Positions 15,732 to 24,261 are shown, numbered from the stretch's first letter. The stretch is DNA of 29,976 bases from CAZCQP01 sp964500895 (GCA_964500895.1 CAZCQP010000036.1:1-29976); one strand, 5' to 3'. Notes: a model not told the origin generated them from the letters alone. Program-made: numbers and translations.

Positions 15732-16969
15732 TAGCCCTCCCACTTCTTAAAGCATAACACCGCATTATGGCCGCCAAAACCAAAGGAATTGCTTAAAACG
15801 GCTTTCATAGGGTGTGGTCGGCCTTTGCACGGCACCACGTCCAGGTCACATTCTGGGTCTGGCACTTTATACCCAGCAGTGGGGGGTGCAAAATCCTCCA
15901 CCAATGCCATGACAGACGCCACGGCTTCCACTGCACCGGCGGCGCCCAGCAAATGGCCCACCATAGATTTTGTGGAGCTGATTGGAATTTTATATGCATG
16001 TTCACCCAAAGCACCTTTAATGGCCAGCGTTTCCATTTTGTCATTAGGCTCGGTGGCGGTGCCGTGGGCATTGATGTAGGAAATGTCTTCAGGGGTTAAC
16101 CCAGCTTCGGCTATGGCCTGTTCCATTGCCGCTTTTGCACCGCTGCCATCAGGAATGGGGCTGGTCATGTGGTAGGCATCACAGGTGGTGCCATAACCCA
16201 CAATTTCAGCGTAAATCTTGGCTCCTCTGGCTTGAGCGGCTTCCAGGGATTCCAGCACCAAAATACCGGCACCTTCACCTAAAACAAACCCGCCCCGTTC
16301 CAAATCAAAGGGAATGGACGCCCGTAAAGGGTCGCTGTTTTCAGACAAGGCGGTCAAGCTGCTAAAGCCGGCAATGCCCACCCCTGTGTTGCAGGCTTCT
16401 GTTCCACCGGCCAGAATGATGTCGCTATAGCCATGCTTAATGCTTCTAAAAGCTTCACCAATGCTGTTGGTGGCGGAAGCACAGGCGGTCACCACACAGG
16501 TGCACACCCCTTTTGCGCCGAAACGAATGGCCACGTTGCCAGCGGCAATGTTGGCGATGGCACATGGAATGAACAAAGGAGAAACTCTGCTGGGGCCTTT
16601 AGCCGTCAACTTATTCACCTGTTCTTCAATAAGGCCCAGTGCACCAATGCCGGAACCAATGATAACCCCAAACCGGTGTTTATCCACCTTTTCCAGGTCC
16701 AGGCCACTGTCCTCCACAGCTTGCACAGCAGAGGCCACAGCAAACTGGCTAAACAAATCCATCCGTTTTGTTTCTTTGCGTTCCATATACAAATCCGGGT
16801 TAAAGTTTTTCACTTCACCGGCAAGCTTTACTTTGTAGTTTGTGCTATCAAACCGGGTGATTGGGGCAATGCCCACCACCCCATTTTTTATATTGTCCCA
16901 AAATTCTGCCACGGTGTTGCCTGCGGGCGTAATGGCGCCCATACCTGTAATAACAACTCTGCGGTTCAT
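15731..16969 (-). CDS. fabF: Beta-ketoacyl-ACP synthase II
   Basis: 412 residues. Condenses malonyl-ACP with acyl-ACP in fatty-acid elongation. Cys163 in TACASATNSIGEA is the nucleophile; the two histidines lie in NAHGTATEPND and VGHLLGAAGAVEA, and the C-terminal FGFGGHNA motif is present. Start ATG 16969 (MNRRVVITGMGAITPAG) with AAGGAGG upstream. An 86-base spacer separates it from fabG; no acyl carrier protein gene lies there. Confidence 0.97.
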   Translation of the reverse strand: MNRRVVITGMGAITPAGNTVAEFWDNIKNGVVGIAPITRFDSTNYKVKLAGEVKNFNPDLYMERKETKRMDLFSQFAVASAVQAVEDSGLDLEKVDKHRFGVIIGSGIGALGLIEEQVNKLTAKGPSRVSPLFIPCAIANIAAGNVAIRFGAKGVCTCVVTACASATNSIGEAFRSIKHGYSDIILAGGTEACNTGVGIAGFSSLTALSENSDPLRASIPFDLERGGFVLGEGAGILVLESLEAAQARGAKIYAEIVGYGTTCDAYHMTSPIPDGSGAKAAMEQAIAEAGLTPEDISYINAHGTATEPNDKMETLAIKGALGEHAYKIPISSTKSMVGHLLGAAGAVEAVASVMALVEDFAPPTAGYKVPDPECDLDVVPCKGRPHPMKAVLSNSFGFGGHNAVLCFKKWEG

Positions 16970-17055
16970 TTTGTCCTCCTTATCCGATAACTTTCAACTT
17001 CATGCGGCTTGTTCAGCTTCGCTATGCACTGGCAACACTTGGCTATATTCACACG

Positions 17056-17784
17056 TTACATGACCAAGCCGCCGTCTAAGCAAATCACTTGTCCCGTTAT
17101 ATAGGTGCTCTTTGCTAAAAACACAGCCAAGTCCCCCACTTCACTGGCTTGTCCGTACCGGTTCAACGGTATGGCCGCCAGCATCTGGGCTTTTTTATCT
17201 TCCGGCAGTGCCGCCGTCATTTCTGTTTCAATAAAGCCTGGGGCAATGGCATTGACCGTTATGCCACGGGCGCCCAGTTCCTTGGCCACAGACTTGGTCA
17301 AACCAATGATGCCCGCCTTGCTTGCAGCATAGTTGGCTTGCCCGGCATTACCCATCACGCCAATCACGCTGGAAATGTTGATCATGCATCCGGATTTTTG
17401 CTTAATCATAATGGGTGATGCATGGCGAATGGTGTTAAAGGCACCTTTTAAATTAATGTCCACCACAGCGGCGAAATCCGCTTCACTCATGCGCATAATC
17501 AAACCATCTTTGGTGATGCCGGCATTGTTCACCAAAACATCTAAAGAACCAAAAGCTTCTTTGGTTTGCTTCACCAAGCTTTGGGCTTGTTCAAAATCTG
17601 CCACATTACCGGGCAGTGCCAGCGCCTTCACGCCAAACGCTTCAATTTCCTTCAACGTCTCATCCGGGGGGGTGGAATTGTAATTGATGGCCACGTTGGC
17701 CCCTTGGGCCGCAAAAGCCAGCGCAATGGCTTTGCCAATACCCTTGGCTCCCCCGGTGACCAAAACCGATTTATTGTTGAGCAT
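17056..17784 (-). CDS. fabG: 3-oxoacyl-ACP reductase
   Basis: 242 residues, short-chain dehydrogenase fold. NADPH-dependent reduction of 3-ketoacyl-ACP. Cofactor motif TGGAKGIG (10-17), NNAG (86-89) and catalytic Ser139, Tyr152, Lys156 (NYAASKAG). The start is set at ATG 17784 (MLNNKSVLVTGG), which has AAGGG upstream and is 17 bases after the fabD stop; the open frame extends further but would overlap fabD and lacks family similarity. Confidence 0.96.
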   Translation of the reverse strand: MLNNKSVLVTGGAKGIGKAIALAFAAQGANVAINYNSTPPDETLKEIEAFGVKALALPGNVADFEQAQSLVKQTKEAFGSLDVLVNNAGITKDGLIMRMSEADFAAVVDINLKGAFNTIRHASPIMIKQKSGCMINISSVIGVMGNAGQANYAASKAGIIGLTKSVAKELGARGITVNAIAPGFIETEMTAALPEDKKAQMLAAIPLNRYGQASEVGDLAVFLAKSTYITGQVICLDGGLVM

Positions 17785-17801
17785 AAGCCCTTCCCTTCTT
17801 C

Positions 17802-18710
17802 CTACAGTGTTTCCTCTATGTTCACGGCTTCCGCTTCTTTCCCGGCCGCCTTCGCAATTTTCTTCACAAAACCGCACAAGGTTTTGCCAGGGCCAAACTC
17901 TACGAATTGGGTTACGCCCTGTTCCAGCAGCCACAAAATGGCCGCTTCCCATTCCACAGGAGACATCACCTGCTTGGTTAGCGTAGGGATAATATCCGCT
18001 TCCGATGCAATGGGCTGCCCGGTTAAGTTGGTAAGCACCGGCACTTCCATGGGGCTAATGGTCAGCTTGTCCAGCTCTGGCTTCAATTTTTCCGCCGCCG
18101 GTGCCAGCAATGCCGTATGGAAAGCGCCGCTTACGTTTAACCGCATACACCGCTTGGCCCCTTTTTCCAGACACAAGGCTTCGGCTTTTTCCACCGCCGC
18201 CACTTCCCCGGCAATAACAATCTGCCCGGGCATGTTGTAGTTGGCGGGGGCTACGTATCCGGCAGTAAGTGCACTGGCTTCTTCGCAGCAAGCCTGCACC
18301 AATTCCCTGCTTAAATTCAACACGGCGCTCATGGCCCCGGTGCCCGGTGGGCACGCTTCCGTCATAAGACGCCCCCGTGTGCGCACCAGCGCCACTGTTT
18401 CTTTAAAATCCAAGGCACCCGATGCCACCAATGCGCTGTATTCCCCCAGGCTCAAACCTAACATGTAATCCGGCTTGTCCTTGGCCACCGCATAAGCGGC
18501 TATGCTGGCCGTTAAAATGGCTGGCTGGGTGTATTCCGTTTGGTTCAGCTGTTCATTTTCTGTAAAGCACAAATCTGCCACAGAAAAGCCTAATGCTTCT
18601 TCTGCTTGGTCAAAAATGGCTTTGCTTTCCGGGAATTTGTCGTACAGCGCTTTGCCCATGCCCACAAACTGTGCGCCCTGGCCGCTGAACATAAATGCTG
18701 TCTTTGCCAT
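17802..18710 (-). CDS. fabD: Malonyl-CoA:ACP transacylase
   Basis: 302 residues. Loads malonyl groups onto acyl carrier protein. FSGQGAQFVGMG at the N-terminus, nucleophile Ser87 in GLSLGEYSAL, and the catalytic His in SGAFHTALL. Its ATG overlaps the fabK stop codon (TAATG), so translation is probably coupled. Confidence 0.96.
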   Translation of the reverse strand: MAKTAFMFSGQGAQFVGMGKALYDKFPESKAIFDQAEEALGFSVADLCFTENEQLNQTEYTQPAILTASIAAYAVAKDKPDYMLGLSLGEYSALVASGALDFKETVALVRTRGRLMTEACPPGTGAMSAVLNLSRELVQACCEEASALTAGYVAPANYNMPGQIVIAGEVAAVEKAEALCLEKGAKRCMRLNVSGAFHTALLAPAAEKLKPELDKLTISPMEVPVLTNLTGQPIASEADIIPTLTKQVMSPVEWEAAILWLLEQGVTQFVEFGPGKTLCGFVKKIAKAAGKEAEAVNIEETL

Positions 18711-19672
18711 TACAAGCCCAACCTTTCCGCATGCGCTTTAATGGTTGCTTCGCATTGCTGCATGATTTCATCCAGCATGTCTTTACAGGTTTGTTCTTTG
18801 CACACCAACCCGGCAATCTGGCCGGACATCACGGAACCATGGTCCACATCCCCGTCCACCACGGCCCGGCGTAATGAGCCTGTACCCAGTTCGTTAAACT
18901 TGGCCATGAATGCATCAAAGTCTGTAATGTTCCGTTCCAGTTCTTCAAACAGGCGGGCTTGCCGGTTGCGAATGACCCGCACCGGGTGGCCTGTGGCTTG
19001 GCCGGTGATGGTGGTGTCTATATCTTTTGCTTTCAAAATGGCTTTTTTAAAGTTTTCATGTACGGTACATTCTTCGGCCACCAAAAACCGTGTGCCAATT
19101 TGCACCCCAACAGCGCCCAGCATCAGGGCCGCTGCCATGCCCCGGCCGTCTGCAATACCCCCCGCCGCCATGACAGGAATTTTCACCGCATCCACCACTT
19201 GAGGCAACATGGCCATGGTGGTCAGCTTGCCAATGTGGCCGCCGGATTCCATGCCTTCTGCAATGATGGCATCTGCCCCCAGCTTTTCCATCTTCTTGGC
19301 ATAGGCCACAGAAGGCACCACCGGCACCACTTTAATGCCGCTGGCTTTGAACGCTTCCATATACTTGCCCGGGTTACCTGCCCCGGTGGTGACCATGGCC
19401 ACCTTTTCTTCACACACCAGCTGAACCACTTCATCCACATGAGGGGAAAGCAGCATGATGTTCACCCCAAAGGGCTTGTTGGTGGCGGCTTTTGTTTTGC
19501 GAATTTCTTCCCGCACAGCTTCTGCCGGGGCATGTCCGGCGGCTATAATGCCCAGCCCGCCCGCTTCGGATACGGCACTGGCCAATGCACTGTCTGCAAT
19601 CCAAGCCATGGCCCCTTGAAAAATAGGAACTTCAATGCCCAACATTTCACATATTTTCCATTTATTATTCAT
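18710..19672 (-). CDS. fabK: Enoyl-ACP reductase II (FMN-dependent)
   Basis: 320 residues, TIM-barrel flavoprotein of the nitronate-monooxygenase-like family. Carries out the last reduction of each elongation cycle. PIFQGAMAWIAD, GGLGIIAAGH, EGMESGGHIG (with the conserved His) and VMAAGGIADGRGMAAALMLGA are present. Start ATG 19672 with AAAGGTG upstream, 13 bases after fabH. Position between fabH and fabD is the same as in streptococci, which supports FabK over a generic nitronate monooxygenase. No FabI or FabL is seen in the window. Confidence 0.93.
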   Translation of the reverse strand: MNNKWKICEMLGIEVPIFQGAMAWIADSALASAVSEAGGLGIIAAGHAPAEAVREEIRKTKAATNKPFGVNIMLLSPHVDEVVQLVCEEKVAMVTTGAGNPGKYMEAFKASGIKVVPVVPSVAYAKKMEKLGADAIIAEGMESGGHIGKLTTMAMLPQVVDAVKIPVMAAGGIADGRGMAAALMLGAVGVQIGTRFLVAEECTVHENFKKAILKAKDIDTTITGQATGHPVRVIRNRQARLFEELERNITDFDAFMAKFNELGTGSLRRAVVDGDVDHGSVMSGQIAGLVCKEQTCKDMLDEIMQQCEATIKAHAERLGL

Positions 19673-19685
19673 TATATCACCTTTA

Positions 19686-20675
19686 TCATAATTGTATCAA
19701 CAGTGAACCCCAAGTTAATCCGCCGCCAAAGCCAACTAAAACCAGCTTTTGCCCGGAACCAGGGGTTATCAGCCCTTTTTCCGCCATTTCTGCCAGTGCC
19801 ATGGGAATGGTGGCGGCGGAGGTGTTGCCGTATTCCTGAATATTAATGTAAAACTTCGAGATGTCCAGCTTTAATTTTTTGGCCAGTGCTTCCACCATGC
19901 GCAAGTTGGCTTGGTGGGGCACAATGTAGTCCACCTCATCTACAGGCAGGCCATGTTTATCGCACACCGCCCGAATGCTCTTGGGCACACTTTTCAGCAC
20001 AAAGTCCAACACACCCCGGCCGTCCATGTAAAAGTCCTGGGTTGCAACTTCGGCTTCCAAGAATGGGTGCACCACGGGCTGGTGTCCGCCTAAAAGCGCC
20101 ACCCCTTTGGCACCGTCTGCGTGCAAATCTTCTGCTAAAATGCCGTTGGATACGCTGTCGCTGCATGGTTCTGCGGAAAGCAGCACCCCACCGGCACCGT
20201 CCCCAAAGAGCACGCAGGTGCTTCTGTCTTGCCAGTTTAGTATTTTAGATAAAGTTTCGCCCCCTAAAACCAGGGCATTTTTATACAATCCGCTTTGTAA
20301 AAGCTTTTCAGCCACAGACAGGCCGTAAACAAAGCCGGTACATGCTGCGCTTAAATCAAAGGCAAAAGCGTTTGTGGCACCCAATGCCCCTTGTACCATA
20401 CAAGCTGCAGAAGGAGTGCCGTAGTCTGGGGTTAAGGTGCAGACAATGATTACGTCTATGTCTGTTGCGGGTATGCCTGCATTTTTAAGCACCGCTTCCC
20501 CTGCTTTGGCGCATAAGTCCGACGTATTCTCCCCGGTGGAAAGATGCCGCCGGCAAATGCCGGTGCGGGACACAATCCATTCGTCGGTGGTGTCTACCAA
20601 CCGGCTTAAATCGTCATTGGTAATGGTTAAAGGCGGAGCATAGGCTCCAAAAGCTTTGATATTTACTGCAAACAT
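19686..20675 (-). CDS. fabH: Beta-ketoacyl-ACP synthase III
   Basis: 329 residues. Starts fatty-acid synthesis by condensing acyl-CoA with malonyl-ACP. The catalytic triad is visible: Cys112 in SAACTGFVYGL, His254 in VPHQANLRM and Asn284 in EYGNTSAATIP. The ATG at 20675 lies inside the 3' end of fabT (13-base overlap), with GGGGAGGTGA as ribosome binding site, so its translation is likely coupled to the regulator. Confidence 0.97.
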   Translation of the reverse strand: MFAVNIKAFGAYAPPLTITNDDLSRLVDTTDEWIVSRTGICRRHLSTGENTSDLCAKAGEAVLKNAGIPATDIDVIIVCTLTPDYGTPSAACMVQGALGATNAFAFDLSAACTGFVYGLSVAEKLLQSGLYKNALVLGGETLSKILNWQDRSTCVLFGDGAGGVLLSAEPCSDSVSNGILAEDLHADGAKGVALLGGHQPVVHPFLEAEVATQDFYMDGRGVLDFVLKSVPKSIRAVCDKHGLPVDEVDYIVPHQANLRMVEALAKKLKLDISKFYINIQEYGNTSAATIPMALAEMAEKGLITPGSGQKLVLVGFGGGLTWGSLLIQL

Positions 20676-21139
20676 GAGGTCACCTCCCCTTCAGGAGCTA
20701 TGTATTGCCGGGTTAAAAAAACATGAATCTTTTGCAGGGCGCTGTAAAGGACCTCTATTTCCAGCCCCGACAAGCCGGAAGTAGCCTCTGCCACCATGTT
20801 GGCATGAAAAGCCTGGTGCGCCCGAAACACAGCACGCCCTTTTTTGGTTAAATCTATTTGCACCACACGCCGGTCATCTTCTACCCGAAAACGCTCCAGA
20901 TAGCCTTTTTTCACCAGCTTGTTCACCGCCACGGTTAAAGTGCCCACCGTGATGTGCAAACATTTTGCAATTTCCCCCATGGTCTGCCGCCGGTTCAGCC
21001 CCACTGCCTCCAGGGTGTGGATTTCCGCCATGCTAATGTCACCAAAGAAAGAGGATTTAATGGTGGCGGCTTCTATGGAGAGGATGTCGTTAAAAACGTC
21101 CACCATCAGGTTGTTGATGATGGGCAGAGGGTTTTCCAT
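20663..21139 (-). CDS. fabT: MarR-family regulator of fatty-acid synthesis (FabT-like)
   Basis: 158 residues with a winged-helix domain: helix-turn-helix around MGEIAKCLHITVGTLTVAVNKLVKKGYLERF and wing EDDRRVVQIDLTKKG. FabT proteins repress fab genes when bound to long acyl-ACP. The identification rests on three things: MarR fold, first position in the fab cluster, and FabT-type TTTGATTATCAAA palindromes at its own promoter. Start set at ATG 21139 (MENPLPIINNL) because GGAGG lies 8 bases upstream; an upstream in-frame start at 21178 would begin inside an operator. Autoregulation is inferred. Confidence 0.88.
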   Translation of the reverse strand: MENPLPIINNLMVDVFNDILSIEAATIKSSFFGDISMAEIHTLEAVGLNRRQTMGEIAKCLHITVGTLTVAVNKLVKKGYLERFRVEDDRRVVQIDLTKKGRAVFRAHQAFHANMVAEATSGLSGLEIEVLYSALQKIHVFLTRQYIAPEGEVTSCLQ

Positions 21140-21165
21140 GACAATTTCCTCCAAAATAACACTTA

Positions 21166-21197
21166 TTTTGACACTCAAAACATTTGATAATCAAAGT
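21166..21197. promoter_or_regulatory. Two FabT-type operators
   Basis: Site 1, TTTGATAATCAAA at 21183-21195, is a perfect 6-1-6 palindrome that touches the -10 element and matches the known FabT box core. Site 2, TTTTGACACTCAAAA at 21166-21180, is a 6-3-6 palindrome with the same half-site, two bases away, between the start of transcription and the ribosome binding site. Assignment to FabT rests on similarity to the published box. Confidence 0.75.
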
Positions 21198-21223
21198 ATA
21201 CTAGGCTGTGGGCAACCTGTCAA
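21195..21223 (-). promoter_or_regulatory. Promoter of the fab-acc gene train
   Basis: Minus-strand -35 TTGACA (complement of 21218-21223), 17-base spacer and -10 TATACT (complement of 21195-21200). It lies immediately after the terminator of the upstream membrane-protein gene. No other convincing promoter was noticed until 4628, so it may drive the whole train. Confidence 0.8.
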
Positions 21224-21239
21224 TGAAAATTTTAGAAAA

Positions 21240-21267
21240 GGACACCCCAATCACTCACCGGGCGTCC
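21240..21267 (-). terminator. Terminator of the VTT-domain gene
   Basis: On the minus strand GGACGCCC (21260-21267) pairs with GGGTGTCC (21240-21247, one G-U pair), followed by TTTTCTAAAATTTTC. It overlaps the last codons and stop of the gene and ends just upstream of the fab promoter, insulating the two units. Confidence 0.7.
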
Positions 21268-21983
21268 TGCACATTCAAATCTTGTCTTTTTTCAATAAAG
21301 CTTAATATTTTATCTTTATAGGAATCCACGCCAATATAAAAGAAGTTTACACATAGACACAGCCAGGAAGCCTTGATTGTATTGCCCTGTGCAAACTGCA
21401 ACCCTATGTACATATGAACCATTGCCGGTAACGCACTCCCCAGTGTAGCGGCTAACCCATATTTCCACCAGGGCAGCTGTGTACGGGCATAGACGAAGGG
21501 CAAAAGGCCGTTGTGTAAGCGGGGTATTGCATAAAGCCAAAAAACAACAGCCCATGGGCGCATTTGTAATTGCCGAAGTAATGCCGTTGAAAACACACTG
21601 TTTTGCTCTTTGTGTGTCTTATGGGGCAAATGGGGGGCGAAGGTTTTGTCTACCTTGCGCACGGCCACAAACACCAGTGCACTTCCGGCCAAACTTCCTG
21701 CTATCGTAATGAGTAACCCCCACCACATCCCGTAACACAGGCCCGCTACCAGTTGTATGGGCGGGGCAGGGAAAAGGGCGGTTACCACTTGAAATAGCTG
21801 TAGCGCCACCAAAATAAGCGCTCCCTTGGCACCAAAAGCGTTCATGTAGCGCACCACGGCGCTTTGCTGTTTTAAATCAACGTCCCATAAAAGAGGGAAA
21901 AGGTCTATACACATGACTGCTGTTAATAGGAGCGCCACCGCTATGCATACGTAGGTGCGCACCTTATTTTTATGCCATCGCAT
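21255..21983 (-). CDS. TVP38/TMEM64-family (VTT domain) membrane protein
   Basis: 242 residues. An N-terminal membrane anchor (about 9-27) is followed by several hydrophobic segments (about 50-70, 74-105, 140-160, 168-195, 200-220). The stretch LFPAPPIQLVAGLCYGMWWGLLITIAGSLAGSALVF is the re-entrant loop signature of the VTT/DedA-related family, whose members are linked to lipid transport or scrambling. Start is placed at ATG 21983 (MRWHKNK), with GAAGG six bases upstream; two other in-frame ATGs lie close by. The C-terminal 20 residues are charged. Precise role unknown. Confidence 0.85.
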   Translation of the reverse strand: MRWHKNKVRTYVCIAVALLLTAVMCIDLFPLLWDVDLKQQSAVVRYMNAFGAKGALILVALQLFQVVTALFPAPPIQLVAGLCYGMWWGLLITIAGSLAGSALVFVAVRKVDKTFAPHLPHKTHKEQNSVFSTALLRQLQMRPWAVVFWLYAIPRLHNGLLPFVYARTQLPWWKYGLAATLGSALPAMVHMYIGLQFAQGNTIKASWLCLCVNFFYIGVDSYKDKILSFIEKRQDLNVQDAR

Positions 21984-22011
21984 AAGCATCCTTCTTTTCT
22001 TTATAAAAACA

Positions 22012-22044
22012 ACAGGCGGCAAAGAAATATCTTTGGCCGCCTGT
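22012..22044 (-). terminator. Rho-independent terminator of rpmB
   Basis: Minus-strand ACAGGCGGC (22036-22044) pairs with GCCGCCTGT (22012-22020), with extra AAAG/CTTT pairing inside, followed by TGTTTTTA. Nine bases beyond the rpmB stop. Confidence 0.9.
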
Positions 22045-22052
22045 CTAATGCA

Positions 22053-22253
22053 TTAAATAGCTCTGGTCACTTTGTTTGAACGAAGGCACCGTGTGCAAAT
22101 GCTCACCGTCCGATTCGTGCCATTTTCCACGATTTTGATTTTCTTCACGTTAGGTTTCCATTGACGGTTAGCCCGACGAGAAACCTGACTACGGGTAATG
22201 CTGATTCTATGACCGGTACGCATGCTTTTTTCACACAATTCACATTTTGCCAT
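22053..22253 (-). CDS. rpmB: 50S ribosomal protein L28, zinc-binding form
   Basis: 66 residues, typical length. MAKCELCEK at the N-terminus and ISITRSQVSRRANRQWKPN in the middle are diagnostic. Four cysteines (Cys4, Cys7, Cys53, Cys56) make the zinc-ribbon (C+) form. Start ATG 22253 with GAAGGAGGTG upstream; the open frame extends further upstream but would include promoter DNA. It has its own promoter and terminator. Confidence 0.97.
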   Translation of the reverse strand: MAKCELCEKSMRTGHRISITRSQVSRRANRQWKPNVKKIKIVENGTNRTVSICTRCLRSNKVTRAI

Positions 22254-22296
22254 GTTTAGCACCTCCTTCATCTCTTTTGCGCAATCAACAAAAGTC

Positions 22297-22325
22297 ATTT
22301 TAACAGAACAATCAACAGAATGCAA
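22297..22325 (-). promoter_or_regulatory. Promoter of rpmB
   Basis: Minus-strand -35 TTGCAT (complement of 22320-22325), 17-base spacer, -10 TAAAAT (complement of 22297-22302), about 25 bases upstream of the ribosome binding site. Confidence 0.6.
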
Positions 22326-22357
22326 GCAAAAAAATATGGTTTTGTAAAAATTTGTGG

Positions 22358-22383
22358 ATAACCCATAAATTGGTATGGATTAT
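22358..22383 (-). terminator. Possible weak terminator at the end of the carboxypeptidase gene
   Basis: ATAATCCATA pairs with TATGGGTTAT on the minus strand (10 pairs, one G-U) around a six-base loop, overlapping the stop codon, and is followed after a few bases by ATTTTT. The stem is AT-rich, so function is uncertain. Confidence 0.35.
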
Positions 22384-23759
22384 CGCTGCCTGTAGCGGTA
22401 TGTGGTGCGCTGTGCCTGGCGCAGTTTGTAGCGCCGTGTGCGGCGGTTTCTCCGCCTAAATTGCTGCATGAGTATAAGCCAAAGCAGCAACACGGCCAGC
22501 AAACCTAACCCCCCCAGTAAGCCATACGCCCACAGCCGCCACGTGTCAAACAGCCAGGGCTGTGAAGCGTTAATATCAAAATCTAGCGGTTCAACCTCCG
22601 GCACCACCACAGCTTGGGTGGCCACCAAAGGAACTTCTTTTACAGTAACACCGTCTATGGTAACAGAAAGTGTACCCACTGCATCCCACGCATTGACGCT
22701 TTGGGTTATGGTGTCCGGCAAGTTATCGCTGAGCACCGCCCGAGCCGCCATGCTTTTGGGTAGCTTGGCCTGGGCACCCTCTGCCGGGCGCACCGTAAGG
22801 GTTTCATTGCCATCCCCTGCCACCGGCACAGATTTTTCATAATCTGCCGGGTTAAACAAGGTGCATGTTTCATATTGTGCAAACCCATAGTCCAGCAAGG
22901 CTCTAGTGTCATCATAGGCCCCTTTGGGGCTGGTGGCTTGCAACACCACCACAATCAGGCCAACCCCGTCCTGCTCTGCATAAGTAACCAATGTGTTGCC
23001 TGCTTCACTGGTATAGCCAGTTTTGCCGCCCACCACCCGTTCATCGTAGTTGGGGGACGTGGGCTGCATCATTTTATGGGAATTGTGCAGGGGGCGTTGC
23101 TCTGGCTGCCGTTCCGTAGGGGGCAAGTCCAGGCTGGTGGTGCTGATAAACTGTATAAATGACGGGTACGTTAACGCCTGGCGCATGATTAAAGCCATGT
23201 CGTAGGCGGTGGTGTAATGGTTTGCGTCATATAAGCCGTGTACGTTCACAAAGTTGGTGTTGTTGGCGCCCAGTTCCTTGGCCCTTTCCGTCATCTTTGC
23301 TGCAAAGTTTTCGCTGCTTCCGGCAATGTGTTCCCCTAAAGCATTGGCTACTTCGTTGGCAGAAGCCAGCATCATCCCGTACATGGCCTGGCGTATGGTT
23401 AAGGTTTCCCCTTCATCCATGGCGATGTTGCTGGAGCTTCTGGGAATGGAAAACACGGCTTCACGGGAAAAGGTGATGCGTTCTTCCATTTTGTTTTGGG
23501 GGCCATCTTCCGCATACTCCAAAGTGAGCAAGGCATTCATCACTTTGGTAATGCTGGCCGGGTAGTGCTTTTCGTCCATTTGCCGCTGGTATACCACCAG
23601 CCCCGTGTCCCTGTCCATCACCACAAAGGCGGGGGCAGACACGGTTGGCGGATTCTGTGGCATTTCAGCCGCTTGCAGGTTTACATGGGTGCTTAAAAGA
23701 GACAGCGCCAGCACAAAGGCAATGGCTTTGGCCGGCAGCTTTAAAATTGCTTGTTTCAC
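22380..23759 (-). CDS. D-alanyl-D-alanine carboxypeptidase (peptidase S11, DacA/DacF type)
   Basis: 459 residues. Trims the terminal D-Ala from peptidoglycan stem peptides at the outer face of the membrane. Signal peptide 1-31 (cut near LQA-AEM). All three active-site motifs are intact: Ser69-Ile-Thr-Lys72, Ser133-Ala-Asn135 and Lys246-Thr-Gly248. After the catalytic domain comes a beta-rich C-terminal domain (about 300-395), then a hydrophobic segment (about 405-430, YGLLGGLGLLAVLLLWLIL) and a very basic tail rich in Arg. A true transmembrane segment plus basic tail replaces the amphipathic anchor of E. coli PBP5. GTG start at 23759 with AAGGGGA upstream, 13 bases after yajC. Confidence 0.93.
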   Translation of the reverse strand: MKQAILKLPAKAIAFVLALSLLSTHVNLQAAEMPQNPPTVSAPAFVVMDRDTGLVVYQRQMDEKHYPASITKVMNALLTLEYAEDGPQNKMEERITFSREAVFSIPRSSSNIAMDEGETLTIRQAMYGMMLASANEVANALGEHIAGSSENFAAKMTERAKELGANNTNFVNVHGLYDANHYTTAYDMALIMRQALTYPSFIQFISTTSLDLPPTERQPEQRPLHNSHKMMQPTSPNYDERVVGGKTGYTSEAGNTLVTYAEQDGVGLIVVVLQATSPKGAYDDTRALLDYGFAQYETCTLFNPADYEKSVPVAGDGNETLTVRPAEGAQAKLPKSMAARAVLSDNLPDTITQSVNAWDAVGTLSVTIDGVTVKEVPLVATQAVVVPEVEPLDFDINASQPWLFDTWRLWAYGLLGGLGLLAVLLLWLILMQQFRRRNRRTRRYKLRQAQRTTYRYRQR

Positions 23760-23772
23760 GTTGGTATTCCCC

Positions 23773-24261
23773 TTATTCCGTAGCTTCCGCTGCCTTTTCA
23801 GCCTTGGAGGATTTGGAATCTTTAACTTCTTTAACTTCCTTGCCCGGTGTTAAGTTGGGCGCTTTTTTGCCTATGATGTCCACTTTACGAATGGGTATAC
23901 GCACACCTTTGTTGGTGCCGAACTCTACCACGAAGCAATCTTCCCCAACAGCAGTGATGGTGCCGAAAAGCCCGCTAGAGGTTACAATTTGGTCCCCAAC
24001 TGTTAAAGCATCCTGCATGGCTCTAATTTCTTTTTCGCGTTTTCTTTGTGGACGAATGAGGAAAAAGTATAGCCCGCCCAAAAGCGCCGCATAGAGCAAA
24101 AGGCCTGTGCCGCCAAAACCGCCCATAAAACCTGTGGAAGCCGCTGCCGTTTCTGTGGTGGTGGCTGCTGCTGCGGCTGCATCGCCGCCGCCTGCCCCGC
24201 CGGTGAGCACGGTGTCGGCAGTGCTTAGCAGGGAAAGTGCAGAATACATTAACATATTCAT
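23773..24261 (-). CDS. yajC: Preprotein translocase subunit YajC
   Basis: 162 residues. Single transmembrane helix (about 49-68, LLLYAALLGGLYFFLIRPQ) followed by the conserved RPQRKREKEI, LTVGDQIVTSSGLFGTI and VRIPIRKVDII segments. YajC associates with SecDF in the inner membrane. Longer than the usual 85-110 residues because of an Ala/Gly/Thr-rich N-terminal stretch (about 16-45) and a Lys/Glu/Ser-rich tail. Start ATG with AAGGAG eight bases upstream. SecD and SecF are not in the window. Confidence 0.93.
   Translation of the reverse strand: MNMLMYSALSLLSTADTVLTGGAGGGDAAAAAATTTETAAASTGFMGGFGGTGLLLYAALLGGLYFFLIRPQRKREKEIRAMQDALTVGDQIVTSSGLFGTITAVGEDCFVVEFGTNKGVRIPIRKVDIIGKKAPNLTPGKEVKEVKDSKSSKAEKAAEATE

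Noticed and set aside
16970..17055. Possible tiny ACP or peptide gene between fabG and fabF
   Set aside because: 86 bases is far too short for ACP, no DSL motif occurs, and only the fabF ribosome binding site is recognisable.
17785..17952. 56-residue N-terminal extension of FabG
   Set aside because: It overlaps the fabD 3' end in another frame, and the family N-terminus starts exactly at the internal ATG with a ribosome binding site.
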